Source of the DNA: Lachnoclostridium sp. UBA5725
GTDB taxonomy: Bacteria; Bacillota; Clostridia; Lachnospirales; Lachnospiraceae
Direction: 5' to 3'
NCBI GenBank assembly: GCA_002419585.1
Contig: DIGJ01000040.1
Location: 186,001 to 250,000 of the forward strand
Length of the DNA stretch: 64,000 nt
In this document: in pieces, positions 44,283-53,602 of the stretch
Layout of the letters: the number at the start of each line of letters is the position of its first letter
How positions within the stretch are numbered: position 1 is the first letter of the stretch
The notes under the pieces: model-generated
Database searches by the model: none
What the model was told of the DNA's origin: nothing
Seen by the model: the letters and a program-made list of their open reading frames with translations, nothing else
Position numbers and translations under genes: made by a program

Positions 44283-45239
44283 TCATTTACTATACTCCTT
44301 TGATTGAATAATCTCTTGCTCATGAAATAGCTTTGTTACTATATCATCATAATCGCATAAGCGTTCCGATTTCTTAATCTTTTTAAAATATTTTTCATGG
44401 TTGGAAAACATCTGAATCATGTAAAACCATAATTCTTTCATTTTAAATAAGACATTCCGATCACCAAAAAGTTGTCCTTTATAGTCTTGATAGATTCGAT
44501 CATGAAACTCTTTTAAAACTGTCTTATCAAGTTTACTATCCTTTGTTATTGCACTGACCAATCCTGGATTCGTCAGCATGCCTCTTCCAAGCATTATCGT
44601 ATCCACCGACTGGAATTGATTTGAAAATGCGTTGTACCCATCCCTCGAAAAGATATCTCCATTATAACAAACAGGATTTTTACTTAACACCATGGCTTCT
44701 CGAAAAATATCATGATTTGGCTTATTTTTATAAAAGTCCGTTTGAATTCTAGGATGGATAATCAGCTCTTCCATTGGATATTGGTTATATATTTCAATCA
44801 AATCATAAAACTCATCGGGGCTAACCTTCCCAATTCTGGTTTTTACCGAAATTTTTGTGATTGATGCGGTAAAGATCTCCTCTAAAAATGCATTTAATTC
44901 TTCTTTTTTTGCAAGGAATCCAGAACCTTTGCCTTTTGAAACAACGGTTCCTGATGGACAGCCTAAATTCAAGTTTAACTCATTATATCCCAATTGCTTA
45001 ATTTCTTTTGAAGTTTGTATAAAATGCGTTGCATTATTTGATAGTAATTGTGGAACCAATATCATACCTTTGTTATGTTCCGGCAGTATATCATTTAACT
45101 CTTTGTTACTTAGTTTACCATTTTGATTGGTAGAAATAAAAGGTGAAAAGTACTTATCCATAGGATGAAAATAAGTGTGATAAGCATTTCGATATAGGTA
45201 ACCTGTTATGCCCTCCAAAGGTGCGAAATAAAAATTCAT
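44283..45239 (-). CDS. dus: tRNA-dihydrouridine synthase
   Basis: 318 residues. Starts FYFAPLEGITGYLYRNAY (FMN site), has NLNLGCPSGTVVSKGKGSG with the catalytic Cys, VKTRIG, IIHPR and the phosphate-binding NGDIFS and MLGRGMLTNPGL. It reduces uridines in tRNA D-loops with NADPH. ATG with AAGGAG upstream. Thirteen bp separate it from the DUF985 gene on the same strand, so the two are probably cotranscribed. Confidence 0.93.
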   Translation of the reverse strand: MNFYFAPLEGITGYLYRNAYHTYFHPMDKYFSPFISTNQNGKLSNKELNDILPEHNKGMILVPQLLSNNATHFIQTSKEIKQLGYNELNLNLGCPSGTVVSKGKGSGFLAKKEELNAFLEEIFTASITKISVKTRIGKVSPDEFYDLIEIYNQYPMEELIIHPRIQTDFYKNKPNHDIFREAMVLSKNPVCYNGDIFSRDGYNAFSNQFQSVDTIMLGRGMLTNPGLVSAITKDSKLDKTVLKEFHDRIYQDYKGQLFGDRNVLFKMKELWFYMIQMFSNHEKYFKKIKKSERLCDYDDIVTKLFHEQEIIQSKEYSK

Positions 45240-45252
45240 TGTTTATAACTCC

Positions 45253-45750
45253 TTATCTGGTCAACTTAAGAATCATATCCTTGTGGACTGGATACTTTTC
45301 CAACAAGTCACTTTGTTCAAACAATTCAAAATCTTTAAAATCAAATCCTGGCGATACCATACAACCAACAAGTGCATATCCTTCCTTATTCATTGCTGAG
45401 CCAAATATGTAATCCTTTGGGACTAATATCTGGGGCTTTTCGCCCTTTTCTACATCAAGTCCAAGTTCCTGCGTTACCAATTCACCTTCTGGATTAATCA
45501 TATATATGGTAAAAGAAGAACCCGAATGGTAATACCACATTTCATCGGATTTCAGTCTATGAAAATTTGAGACTTCTCCATCACGAAGTAAAAAGTAGAT
45601 ACTCGTCCACAGTTTCCTGGATTCCTGACCTTCTACATTTAATGTATCTTGTGCGATTGTTTCGCTCGAATCAAAGCTTTCCTTATAAAATCCACCTTCT
45701 GGATGAGGTATCATACTTAATTTTTCTACAAAATATTCTGCTGTATACAT
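45253..45750 (-). CDS. DUF985 cupin-like protein
   Basis: About 165 residues. YFVEKLSMIPHPEGGFYKESF, SIYFLLRDGEVSNFHRLKSDEMWYYHSG and the late VGCMVSPGFDFKDFELF are hallmarks of DUF985, a cupin-fold family of unknown enzymatic role. Homologous sequence begins at the ATG at 45750, though it has no clear ribosome binding site; an in-frame ATG at 45801 with GAGG 9 nt upstream is an alternative giving 17 more residues. Confidence 0.85.
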   Translation of the reverse strand: MYTAEYFVEKLSMIPHPEGGFYKESFDSSETIAQDTLNVEGQESRKLWTSIYFLLRDGEVSNFHRLKSDEMWYYHSGSSFTIYMINPEGELVTQELGLDVEKGEKPQILVPKDYIFGSAMNKEGYALVGCMVSPGFDFKDFELFEQSDLLEKYPVHKDMILKLTR

Positions 45751-45891
45751 AATATAATGGCAAGAGAATGTTACAAAATTAAAATTCATCTCAGTCGTCA
45801 TGCAATCTTGCCTCGAATACAAATTCTATATTTCTGCAACATCCTCTTGCTTCCTTTCCATTTACTAATCATTCATTTATGAATCACATCT

Positions 45892-46431
45892 TTAATAATT
45901 GTCTGCCTTAATTTGAAAATGCGCTTGCGGATGTTCGCAAACTGGACAAACTTGCGGAGCAGTCTTTCCTATTACTATATGTCCACAAACGCTACATTGC
46001 CAAACCGTATCGCCATCTCTTGAAAACACGAGTCCCCCCTCTATATTTTCAATCAGCTTACGATATCGTTCTTCGTGTTCTTTTTCAATCTTTGCAACCT
46101 CCTCGAAGAGAAAGGCAATACGAGTAAATCCTTCTTCCCTTGCATCCTTTGCAAACGAATCATACATATCGGTCCATTCATAATGCTCTCCTGCTGCCGC
46201 ATCTTCCAGGTTTGTTAAGGTGTCTGCCACTCCATCATGAAGTAACTTAAACCAAATTTTTGCATGTTCCTTTTCATTGTTTGCAGTTTCCTCGAATAAT
46301 GACGCAATCTGCACATAGCCTTCTTTTTTCGCTTTTGAAGCATAATATGTGTATTTGTTACGTGCCTGTGATTCCCCTGCAAATGCTGCCAACAGATTAG
46401 CCTCTGTCTTTGAACCTTTTAAATCTTTCAT
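45892..46431 (-). CDS. rbr: Rubrerythrin
   Basis: 179 residues. Four-helix di-iron domain with [32 protein letters not shown] and [15 protein letters not shown] (E and ExxH ligands), then a C-terminal rubredoxin-like domain with WQCSVCGHI and QVCPVCEHP. It reduces hydrogen peroxide in the cytoplasm of anaerobes using NAD(P)H-derived electrons. Strong AGGAAGG ribosome binding site. It lies next to an oxygen-sensor chemoreceptor gene, fitting an oxygen-defence theme. Confidence 0.97.
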   Translation of the reverse strand: MKDLKGSKTEANLLAAFAGESQARNKYTYYASKAKKEGYVQIASLFEETANNEKEHAKIWFKLLHDGVADTLTNLEDAAAGEHYEWTDMYDSFAKDAREEGFTRIAFLFEEVAKIEKEHEERYRKLIENIEGGLVFSRDGDTVWQCSVCGHIVIGKTAPQVCPVCEHPQAHFQIKADNY

Positions 46432-46546
46432 TGTAATCCTTCCTTTCTTGTAAGTTGTAATTTTTTTCTAACATTTTTTAATTAAATAAACGCAGAACCT
46501 GGAATATTATTTCCTAGGATTCCACGTTTTATTCCATTGAATCAAT

Positions 46547-48340
46547 CTACACCTGATATTTGCTTAAGTCTTCCTGGAAGTTCTTAATCATCGCATCAAA
46601 GATAGAAATCTGGTTGGTCAATTCGCTGATTTGATCAACATAAACAGCCACATTTGCGCTCGCTTCCTCAGTGGAGGCTGAATTTTCTTCTGCAATTGCA
46701 GCAAGACTTTGGATATTATCAAATAAGGAAGAAATATTATCTGCTTCTTTTTCTAATTCCTGTGATGTTTTAATCATTACATTCGAAACACCTTTTAGAT
46801 TTTCATTGGATTGACTTGAAGTTTCAACCGCCTTAGCCAAGCTTCCATTTTCCTTTTCCAATACATTGTACTGAACATCGATTCCTTCGACTACCTCACC
46901 TACACTTGTCAAAAAGCTGGTAAGGCTTCCATTAATCTGCGCAACCGCCTGATTTGTTTCTTCGGAAAGTTTACGTACTTCTTCTGCTACAACTGCAAAA
47001 CCTTTACCAGCATCACCTGCTCTTGCCGCTTCAATGGAAGCGTTTAAAGCCAAGAGGTTGATCTGTTTTGCAATTCCAGATACGATTGAAACAATCTGCG
47101 TAATATTATCTACATTTTCTTTCAATTCATTTCCACTATTTTTAATTTTGCTAAATTTGAAAAGAACATCGCTTATTTGAGATGCTGTATTCTTAACATC
47201 ATGGAAACTGTTTTCAATGCTATTTACAGCATCTTCAATTCTATCTTTATTTTTCTGGCTCTCACCTGATATTCTGGAGACATTGTTTATGCTGTCATTT
47301 AATACAACAACTGCATTTTCTGTATCTTCTGCTTGCTTCGTGGCAGCCATCGCAACTTCATCAAGAACCGTTGTAATGTCATTTGATGCAGCTTGCATCG
47401 TACCTGCGATGGATGAAACAGAATGATTAAAGGTATACATTTCATCTACAATACCATGGAATCCGATAAAATCTTTTTGAACATTTTGCTTTATTTCGTT
47501 TATGTTTTTCATGATTAACTCATATTCATCCATCGTATGAATATGGGATGCTTCAACAAACTCGCGACTTCCAAGCTTTTGAAGTTCTTTATAAATTAAC
47601 CGTTTTGGACGATTCATCAAAGCAGAAGTACACACGGAAACTACAAAAGTGATACCACTTAATAGTAAAGTTTTTACCGGACTGGATACAATAAAAAACG
47701 ATGCAAATGCCATAATAATTGTATTCAAAATAGCTGCCTTAGCCGTTGTATTTTTTATAAATCCAAACGAAAGTAATTGATTGATGCGGTAATTTTTATT
47801 ATATTCAATCTCTTTTTCAAACGTTAGCTTTAATTGAATTTCTCCGGTTGTCTGGCTTAGCACTTCTGTTTTTATCGTTTCTTTAAAATACTTTGCAACA
47901 CCAGTGATTAATCCATTTAAATAATCGCCCATCCCTCTTTTGGAACGATACACAAATAAAGCTTCATAAGGTGATATTGGTGTCATATCAAGAATCGGCG
48001 GTACGGCACCTTTAAAACGCTTCATAACAATAACATGCACATCATTCATTGATTTTAAAAACTGATAAGCAGTTTCATGTCGAAAAAATCCGGGATAATT
48101 TTTACTGAAGGTCTTTATATTCTCTTCTCCCATGGTTTTCCATATTTGTGAATGACTTTTCCCTGCCTCCTTGCCAATATCATCAATTAAGCCCAATGCT
48201 ATTTTGTCTTCTATGTCTTCTAAAGGAGAAAAAATGTAGTCGATTGGAAACTTATATGATTTTAGAGTCTGTTCAACGATCGCATTTCCAAATAATTCTT
48301 TACAAGACTCAATCCATGATGAAACAACTGTACCTTTCAT
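46547..48340 (-). CDS. Methyl-accepting chemotaxis protein with N-terminal H-NOX heme domain (Tar4H-like)
   Basis: 597 residues. Residues 1-~185 are H-NOX: proximal His102 (NDVHVIVMK), heme-propionate motif Y131-R-S-K-R135, Pro115, and the distal oxygen-pocket residues Trp9 (VVSSWIE), Asn74 (EENIKTF) and Tyr140 (GMGDYLN), all at the same numbers as in the Thermoanaerobacter protein. Two transmembrane helices (~200-245) with almost no loop follow, then a coiled-coil signalling domain with the hairpin tip [36 protein letters not shown] shortened here for reading. The C-terminus has no CheR tether. It likely senses O2 through heme and drives aerotactic avoidance through CheA. Confidence 0.95.
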   Translation of the reverse strand: MKGTVVSSWIESCKELFGNAIVEQTLKSYKFPIDYIFSPLEDIEDKIALGLIDDIGKEAGKSHSQIWKTMGEENIKTFSKNYPGFFRHETAYQFLKSMNDVHVIVMKRFKGAVPPILDMTPISPYEALFVYRSKRGMGDYLNGLITGVAKYFKETIKTEVLSQTTGEIQLKLTFEKEIEYNKNYRINQLLSFGFIKNTTAKAAILNTIIMAFASFFIVSSPVKTLLLSGITFVVSVCTSALMNRPKRLIYKELQKLGSREFVEASHIHTMDEYELIMKNINEIKQNVQKDFIGFHGIVDEMYTFNHSVSSIAGTMQAASNDITTVLDEVAMAATKQAEDTENAVVVLNDSINNVSRISGESQKNKDRIEDAVNSIENSFHDVKNTASQISDVLFKFSKIKNSGNELKENVDNITQIVSIVSGIAKQINLLALNASIEAARAGDAGKGFAVVAEEVRKLSEETNQAVAQINGSLTSFLTSVGEVVEGIDVQYNVLEKENGSLAKAVETSSQSNENLKGVSNVMIKTSQELEKEADNISSLFDNIQSLAAIAEENSASTEEASANVAVYVDQISELTNQISIFDAMIKNFQEDLSKYQV

Positions 48341-48474
48341 ATGTAATTCTTCCTTTCTTATTATCTATTCTTGGTAATTGGAAATTTTACCAAACTAGTA
48401 ATGATTCTTATTTTAGCATTATTCTTTTCAGATTTCAAGTTAATAATGAAGAATATTTGTTATAAATTTAAAAA

Positions 48475-48512
48475 TAACGACAGTAACCTACTTTTTTCGG
48501 TTACTGCCGTTA
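48475..48512. terminator. Terminator after the enoate-reductase operon
   Basis: Stem 48475-48488 with 48499-48512 (one mismatch, core CAGTAACC) and a 10-nt loop; on the minus strand a TTTTTAAATTTAT tail follows. It separates the operon from the chemoreceptor gene. Confidence 0.8.
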
Positions 48513-48563
48513 ACTATTTTCTGAATTGTATCTACAATTATTTTCATTTCAACTGAAGCAATC

Positions 48564-50513
48564 TTAAATATCCAATGCTGCATGATGACCTTGATACACC
48601 GCTGTCGTAATTGTAGATGCTTTTACACAATCACCGATTGTCGCCACATATGGCGCTGCATCGATTAATGCATCCACGACATCTCTACGAGGTCTTTGAC
48701 CCAGTGCACAAATCACAGTTTTTCCTTCGATGAGTGTTTTATTTCCTTGTGTATCTTCGCAGATAACACCTTCTTTTGTCACCTCAACGCCTTTGCACTC
48801 GTTATGAACTGTAATATTTTGTTTCTTTATTTCTTCCAATAAAATAGGTCTATGACGAATATTCGCATCTGGAGCAAGTTCTGCTCTCATTTCAACAAGT
48901 TGAACTTTTTTTCCTTCCATTGCTAAATGAATGGCTGCTTCGCAACCAGCCAATCCACCGCCTAATACGACTACAGAGTCTTCCACTTTGTCTTTTTTTC
49001 GATAATAATCATTTACGATAATAACCTGTTCCCCATCTAAGCCTTTCAGTGGAGGTACTATTGGCTCAGATCCTACGGAAAGGATGACCGCATCCGCGTT
49101 AAATGCTTCTACATAATCCTTATCTACGGTTGTATTTAATCGTATGTCTACTCCAGCGTCTTTCACTAGTTTACCTAGTGTACAGCCTAATTGGTACATT
49201 TCCTGTTTGAACGATAGTGCCTGTTCACTAACCAAAATACCTCCTAGTTGATCTGCCTTTTCACATAGTGTAACCTGATGACCTCTTTTTGCTGCTGTCA
49301 ATGCTGCCTGCAAACCACCAGGACCTCCTCCTACGATTAGTACTTTCTTCGGATTTGCTACCGGATGAATTTCCGTACCATCCAGTTCGCGTCCAATCAA
49401 TGGATTCACCGTACATCTTCTTGTTGATGTCATGGCACGCTCTGCCATACATGTAAAGCACCGTAAACAATGGATGATATCTTCTTCTTTGTTTGCCATT
49501 ACCTTCTTTGGTAGTTCAGGATCTGCAAGCAATGCTCTTGCCATTTCAACAATATCGGCTTTACCAGATGCAATAATTTCTTCCATCATTTCAGGATCAT
49601 TCAATGCTCCTACCGTGGCTACTGGAACATTTACATGTTTTTTAATTTCTGCTGCCAGATATACATTGTTTCCATGAGGCAAAAACATCGATGGATGTGT
49701 GATTCGAAAACCTCTTTGATAGGTTCCTGCGGATACATGCAACAAGTCGATTCGAGATTCCAGTAATTTAGCAATCTCGACTCCTTCTGTTAAATCATAA
49801 CCACCTTCAAATAATTCCGAACCACTAAAACGGAATTCAATTGGAAATCCTGGGCCTACCGCTTCACGAATACTATCCAATACTTCCTGTGCGAAACGAA
49901 CTCGGTTTTCAAGGCTACCGCCATATTCATCGGTTCTTTTATTAAAATATGGGGATAAAAACTGGTTGATTAACCAGCCATGTCCTCCATGAACCATTAC
50001 CATCTCAAAGCCTGCTCTTTTTGCAATTTCAGCGGCAGTTCCATAGGACTTTACGATATCTTTGATTAAATCCTTGGTAAGTGCTTTTACTGGAAGGCCA
50101 TCTGGACGCACGCCGTCACTTGGTCCCCACTGATTCAGGCTACCCTTCTTATCTTTATCCGTTAAATAGGTTCCTGCATATTGTCCGGAATGAGATAATT
50201 CTACACTTGGAATTGCACCATGACGACGAATGGCATCGGCGGTATATGTAAAACTCGATAATGCACCAACTGTTTTTAAATCCAGATGAAACATATGAGA
50301 TCCTTCTGTTTCAGGATGTACTACGAGCTCGCTGACTGTTACGGTCGCTGCTCCACCCTTTGCCCTTAATTCATAAAAAGCGGTGGAGGCTCTTCCGATG
50401 GTACAATCTGAAGTGATGTCTGTTCCACCCATTGGTGCACCAAACATTCTGTTCCTATAATAAACATTACCTATTTTAATTGGCTTACATAAATTTGGAA
50501 ATTTTTTTACCAT
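48564..50513 (-). CDS. Old-yellow-enzyme type Fe-S flavoprotein (enoate / 2,4-dienoyl-CoA reductase-like)
   Basis: 649 residues. FMN-binding barrel (residues ~1-340: GAPMGGTDITSD, VHGGHGWLINQFLSPYFNKRTDEYGG), a cysteine cluster CLRCFTCMAERAM...C binding [4Fe-4S] (~345-370), and a C-terminal FAD/NAD(P) module (VLIVGGGPGGLQAAL and VVVLGGGLAGCEAAIHLA). It reduces activated C=C bonds of unsaturated acids, esters or CoA thioesters. Cotranscribed with an OFA-type transporter 55 bp upstream and controlled by PadR boxes, so the substrate may be an imported unsaturated or phenolic acid. Confidence 0.92.
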   Translation of the reverse strand: MVKKFPNLCKPIKIGNVYYRNRMFGAPMGGTDITSDCTIGRASTAFYELRAKGGAATVTVSELVVHPETEGSHMFHLDLKTVGALSSFTYTADAIRRHGAIPSVELSHSGQYAGTYLTDKDKKGSLNQWGPSDGVRPDGLPVKALTKDLIKDIVKSYGTAAEIAKRAGFEMVMVHGGHGWLINQFLSPYFNKRTDEYGGSLENRVRFAQEVLDSIREAVGPGFPIEFRFSGSELFEGGYDLTEGVEIAKLLESRIDLLHVSAGTYQRGFRITHPSMFLPHGNNVYLAAEIKKHVNVPVATVGALNDPEMMEEIIASGKADIVEMARALLADPELPKKVMANKEEDIIHCLRCFTCMAERAMTSTRRCTVNPLIGRELDGTEIHPVANPKKVLIVGGGPGGLQAALTAAKRGHQVTLCEKADQLGGILVSEQALSFKQEMYQLGCTLGKLVKDAGVDIRLNTTVDKDYVEAFNADAVILSVGSEPIVPPLKGLDGEQVIIVNDYYRKKDKVEDSVVVLGGGLAGCEAAIHLAMEGKKVQLVEMRAELAPDANIRHRPILLEEIKKQNITVHNECKGVEVTKEGVICEDTQGNKTLIEGKTVICALGQRPRRDVVDALIDAAPYVATIGDCVKASTITTAVYQGHHAALDI

Positions 50514-50568
50514 GATTCTTTCCTACTTTCTTTATCAACTTAGATTCAAGATTTTCGAGTGCTAGTCT

Positions 50569-51801
50569 TTATGCTTTTTTTGTAATTCCTTTGTATATAT
50601 AGCTTAATACCAAACCTCCAACACTAAAGGCTGCTGCTATGATGAATGCATTCTGATAACTATTATTCGAATTATAAACGGTGTTCATAATGGTTGGACC
50701 AAAGTAACCTGCTAATGCGAATCCGATAAACATAATTCCATAATTCACACTATTGTTTTTTACTCCAAATTGGTCTGCAGTAAATCCAGGAAAAACTCCC
50801 ATGAAGGAACCAAAGCAAACTCCTACGATAGAAATACCGATGTAAAATGCTAAAACTTCGCCTTGTCCTGCATTGTATAAGAAAAGCAAACCAACGATAG
50901 AAAGAATGCATGCGCATGCAAGTGTGTTGATTCGACCAATTTTATCAGAAATATATCCAGCAGATATTCTACCGCAAACATTAAACAATGCAAGAATTGA
51001 AACTGTACTAATCGCTTGGGCAGGTGTCATACCAATCATCTTTTGAGCCAATGGTGACGCTTGTGAAATACACATCAAGCCAGAAAATGCACCACATATT
51101 AATAAAGTAATCATGACATAAAAAATTGGACTTTGTAACATTCCCTTCCAGTCTTTATCATTTTGAATAGCCTTTCCACCGCCTATCATTGGTGGTGTCC
51201 ATCCTTCTGGGATAAAATCGGCAGGACATTTTTCAATGAGGAAAGAGCATAAGCATACGATAATCAAAAATGCTGCTCCAATAATTTTAAATGCGCTTGT
51301 AACGCCTGCTGCTGCAATAATACTTGCAGCAATCGGTGGTATAATAACAGAACTTAATCCAAAAAGTGCTGTTGTTAATCCTCCAACTAATCCACGTTTA
51401 TCTGGGAAAAACTTAATTGAATTACTTATTGTGCAACCATAAACAAGTCCTAAGCCAAGGCCAGTTACAATGCTGTAACCAAAAATTAAAAATCCGACAC
51501 TATGTGCAAAACCAGATAATATCATACCGCCACCAAACATGAGTCCTCCAACAAAAATAACCATTTTAGGACCAAGCAAGTCATTGATTCTTCCTCCACA
51601 AATCATAGTAATAGGACCGACTGCATTTGCAATAATAAAAACGATTGCTAAATTCGCAGGAGTTAATTCCACTCCTCCAATATTACTTAAGTGCGCTGCC
51701 ATCGGAGCTGAAAAAACGCTCCATGCATAAAGTGATCCAACGCACAGGTTAATAAAACAACTTGCTAGTAAGATAATCCATCTTTTCTTCGATAAGTTCA
51801 T
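50569..51801 (-). CDS. OFA-family major facilitator (carboxylate antiporter type)
   Basis: 410 residues, 12 transmembrane helices. NLCVGSLYAWSVFSAP in helix 1, GRINDLLGPK in the 2-3 loop and GYISDKIGRIN in the 8-9 loop are typical of the oxalate/formate antiporter family of MFS. It probably exchanges an unsaturated carboxylate for its reduced product, in line with the reductase encoded next. AGGAGG precedes the ATG. Promoter overlaps a PadR box. Confidence 0.9.
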   Translation of the reverse strand: MNLSKKRWIILLASCFINLCVGSLYAWSVFSAPMAAHLSNIGGVELTPANLAIVFIIANAVGPITMICGGRINDLLGPKMVIFVGGLMFGGGMILSGFAHSVGFLIFGYSIVTGLGLGLVYGCTISNSIKFFPDKRGLVGGLTTALFGLSSVIIPPIAASIIAAAGVTSAFKIIGAAFLIIVCLCSFLIEKCPADFIPEGWTPPMIGGGKAIQNDKDWKGMLQSPIFYVMITLLICGAFSGLMCISQASPLAQKMIGMTPAQAISTVSILALFNVCGRISAGYISDKIGRINTLACACILSIVGLLFLYNAGQGEVLAFYIGISIVGVCFGSFMGVFPGFTADQFGVKNNSVNYGIMFIGFALAGYFGPTIMNTVYNSNNSYQNAFIIAAAFSVGGLVLSYIYKGITKKA

Positions 51802-51846
51802 TACAATTCCTCCTAAAATTCTATTTGTTATTTATATCACAAAGTA

Positions 51847-51876
51847 TTTATATCATAGTCTGTATGAACATGTCAA
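51847..51876 (-). promoter_or_regulatory. Promoter of the OFA transporter/reductase operon
   Basis: TTGACA (51871-51876) and TATAAA (51847-51852) on the minus strand, 18 bp apart. The -35 overlaps the first PadR box. Confidence 0.75.
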
Positions 51877-51913
51877 TATATACATGTTTAATATTTTATG
51901 TTTTTACTTACAT
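51867..51913. promoter_or_regulatory. Two PadR operator boxes (ATGT-N8-ACAT)
   Basis: ATGT-N8-ACAT occurs at 51870-51885, extended to a perfect 7-bp dyad AACATGT/ACATGTT, and again at 51898-51913 (ATGT-TTTTACTT-ACAT), centres 28 bp apart. This is the published PadR consensus. The first covers the -35 of the divergent operon; the second faces the padR-like gene. Repression relieved by a phenolic or unsaturated acid is the likely logic. Confidence 0.8.
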
Positions 51914-52000
51914 AATTACTTTTACCTGATAATCTTGATAATAATAACCAATTATGATATCCTAAATTAAGCAAATTTTTTTTGAAAAGAGTGAGAATCA

Positions 52001-52585
52001 ATGAGAAACCTAAAATATGCGATACTGGGGCTTTTAAACAGACATCCCATGACGGGATACGATATAGGAAAAGAATTTAATTATGAATTGTCACAATTTT
52101 GGAATGCAAATCATAGCCAGATTTATCCAGAACTAAAAAAACTGGTAGAGGAAGAACTGGTTTATTATGACATACAAATTTCCGGAGATATTTTAGAGAA
52201 AAAAAATTACTCCATTACAGAAAAGGGAAAAAAAGAATTTTTAACCTGGCTTCATAAAGATAAACCAATGGAGAAAACACCAAAGGATATTTTCCGATTA
52301 CGTATGTATTTTGCAAATGATTTGGATGTAGAATCCAGGATTCACTTGTTGGAAAGTCAACTACAGCAACACAAAAAACGTTTGGATTCCTTAAGTATTA
52401 CAATGGAGCAATATCCTACGGTACCTTCTTTGGGCACTGACCGATTCGGAGATTTCATCGTTTTAGAGGGCGCAATTATGCGTGAACGAAATTATATCCA
52501 ATGGATAAAACGTTGCATTTGGTATTGTAAAAACAAAAAAAATGAAGAGGAAATCAAACAGTTAGATTATTCTGTTGAATTATAA
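52001..52585 (+). CDS. PadR-family transcriptional regulator
   Basis: 194 residues. N-terminal winged helix (AILGLLNRHPMTGYDIGKEF, SQIYPELKKLVEEELVYYDI) and a C-terminal Vir-like helical dimerisation domain (residues ~95-185), the two-domain PadR-s1 layout. Divergent to the OFA transporter/enoate reductase operon with two PadR boxes between, so it is its repressor and probably autoregulates. Followed by a strong hairpin terminator. Confidence 0.94.
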   Translation: MRNLKYAILGLLNRHPMTGYDIGKEFNYELSQFWNANHSQIYPELKKLVEEELVYYDIQISGDILEKKNYSITEKGKKEFLTWLHKDKPMEKTPKDIFRLRMYFANDLDVESRIHLLESQLQQHKKRLDSLSITMEQYPTVPSLGTDRFGDFIVLEGAIMRERNYIQWIKRCIWYCKNKKNEEEIKQLDYSVEL

Positions 52586-52662
52586 TAAAGGGCTTTGACA
52601 ATTTTTACGTTTCTACAATTAGTAAGGTGCAAAGATTATAAATGTGCAAAAAATATTAAGGT

Positions 52663-52727
52663 GAGTCAAAAAGGTCTTCCAAAATCTTAGTTTTAATAAA
52701 TAAGATTCTGGAAGACCTTTTTGACTC
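52663..52727. terminator. Bidirectional terminator between padR-like and nadC
   Basis: Long stem (52663-52689 with 52701-52727, 26 pairs and one mismatch, core AAAAAGGTCTTCCA) with 11-nt loop. A/T runs are inside the stem, so it works for both convergent transcripts. Confidence 0.85.
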
Positions 52728-52741
52728 ATCCATAAATTAGA

Positions 52742-53602
52742 TTAATCATCCAGTACACAAAGGTTCTTCAATGAAACATCCAAAATAGGTGAAGAATGTG
52801 TTAGGGCTCCACAAGAAATGTAATCGACCCCAATCTCCAATAACTCTCTCATACGCTCTTTGGTCACATTGCCTGAGCATTCTGTCTGTGCTTTATCTCC
52901 TACTAAATCTACCGCTTCACGCATCATACTTGTACTCATATTATCTAGCATGATAATATCTGCACCTGCTTCAAGTGCTTCTCTTAACATCTCTAAACTT
53001 TCTACTTCTACTTCAATTTTACGTACAAAAGGAGCATATTCCTTTGCTAATTCAACTGCCCTTTTCACTCCACCGGCTGCAGCAATATGGTTATCCTTTA
53101 GTAAAATGCCATCCGACAGGTTAAATCGATGATTGCAGCCACCCCCTACCTTTACAGCATATTTTTCAAAAATCCTCATATTGGGAGTTGTTTTTCTGGT
53201 ATCTAATAACTTTGTTTTACTTCCTTTCATCATGTCAGAAATGATGCGGGTGTAAGATGCAATCCCACTCATTCTTTGCAGATAGTTAAGTGCGGTTCGC
53301 TCTCCAGATAATAAAGCCTTGACATCTGCGGTCATTACCGCTAGCAGATCGCCATTCGCTACGTTATCCCCATCCTTTACATATGCTTGCATTTTTGCGT
53401 TTTGATCAAGTAGTACAAATACTCGATAAAAGATATCCATACCTGCGATTACACCATCCTGCTTACATAGAAGCTCAACCTGGCCATTTTTATTCTCACG
53501 CATTACTGCATTGGTAGTAATGTCCTCATTTGTGATATCTTCTCGGAGTGCTTGTAATAATATATCATCCACATTTAATTTTAATGTTATTTCGTTGTTC
53601 AC
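52742..53602 (-). CDS. nadC: Nicotinate-nucleotide pyrophosphorylase (quinolinate phosphoribosyltransferase)
   Basis: 286 residues. ALREDITNEDITT, LNYLQRMSGIASYTR, LDTRKTTPNMRIFEKYAVKVGGG, NHRFNLSDGILLKDNH, and EVEVESLEM with IIMLDNMS cover substrate and phosphate sites. It makes nicotinate mononucleotide from quinolinate and PRPP. GTG start at 53602, overlapping nadB by 38 bp, with GAGG 10 nt upstream. Third gene of the nadABC order. Confidence 0.97.
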   Translation of the reverse strand: MNNEITLKLNVDDILLQALREDITNEDITTNAVMRENKNGQVELLCKQDGVIAGMDIFYRVFVLLDQNAKMQAYVKDGDNVANGDLLAVMTADVKALLSGERTALNYLQRMSGIASYTRIISDMMKGSKTKLLDTRKTTPNMRIFEKYAVKVGGGCNHRFNLSDGILLKDNHIAAAGGVKRAVELAKEYAPFVRKIEVEVESLEMLREALEAGADIIMLDNMSTSMMREAVDLVGDKAQTECSGNVTKERMRELLEIGVDYISCGALTHSSPILDVSLKNLCVLDD

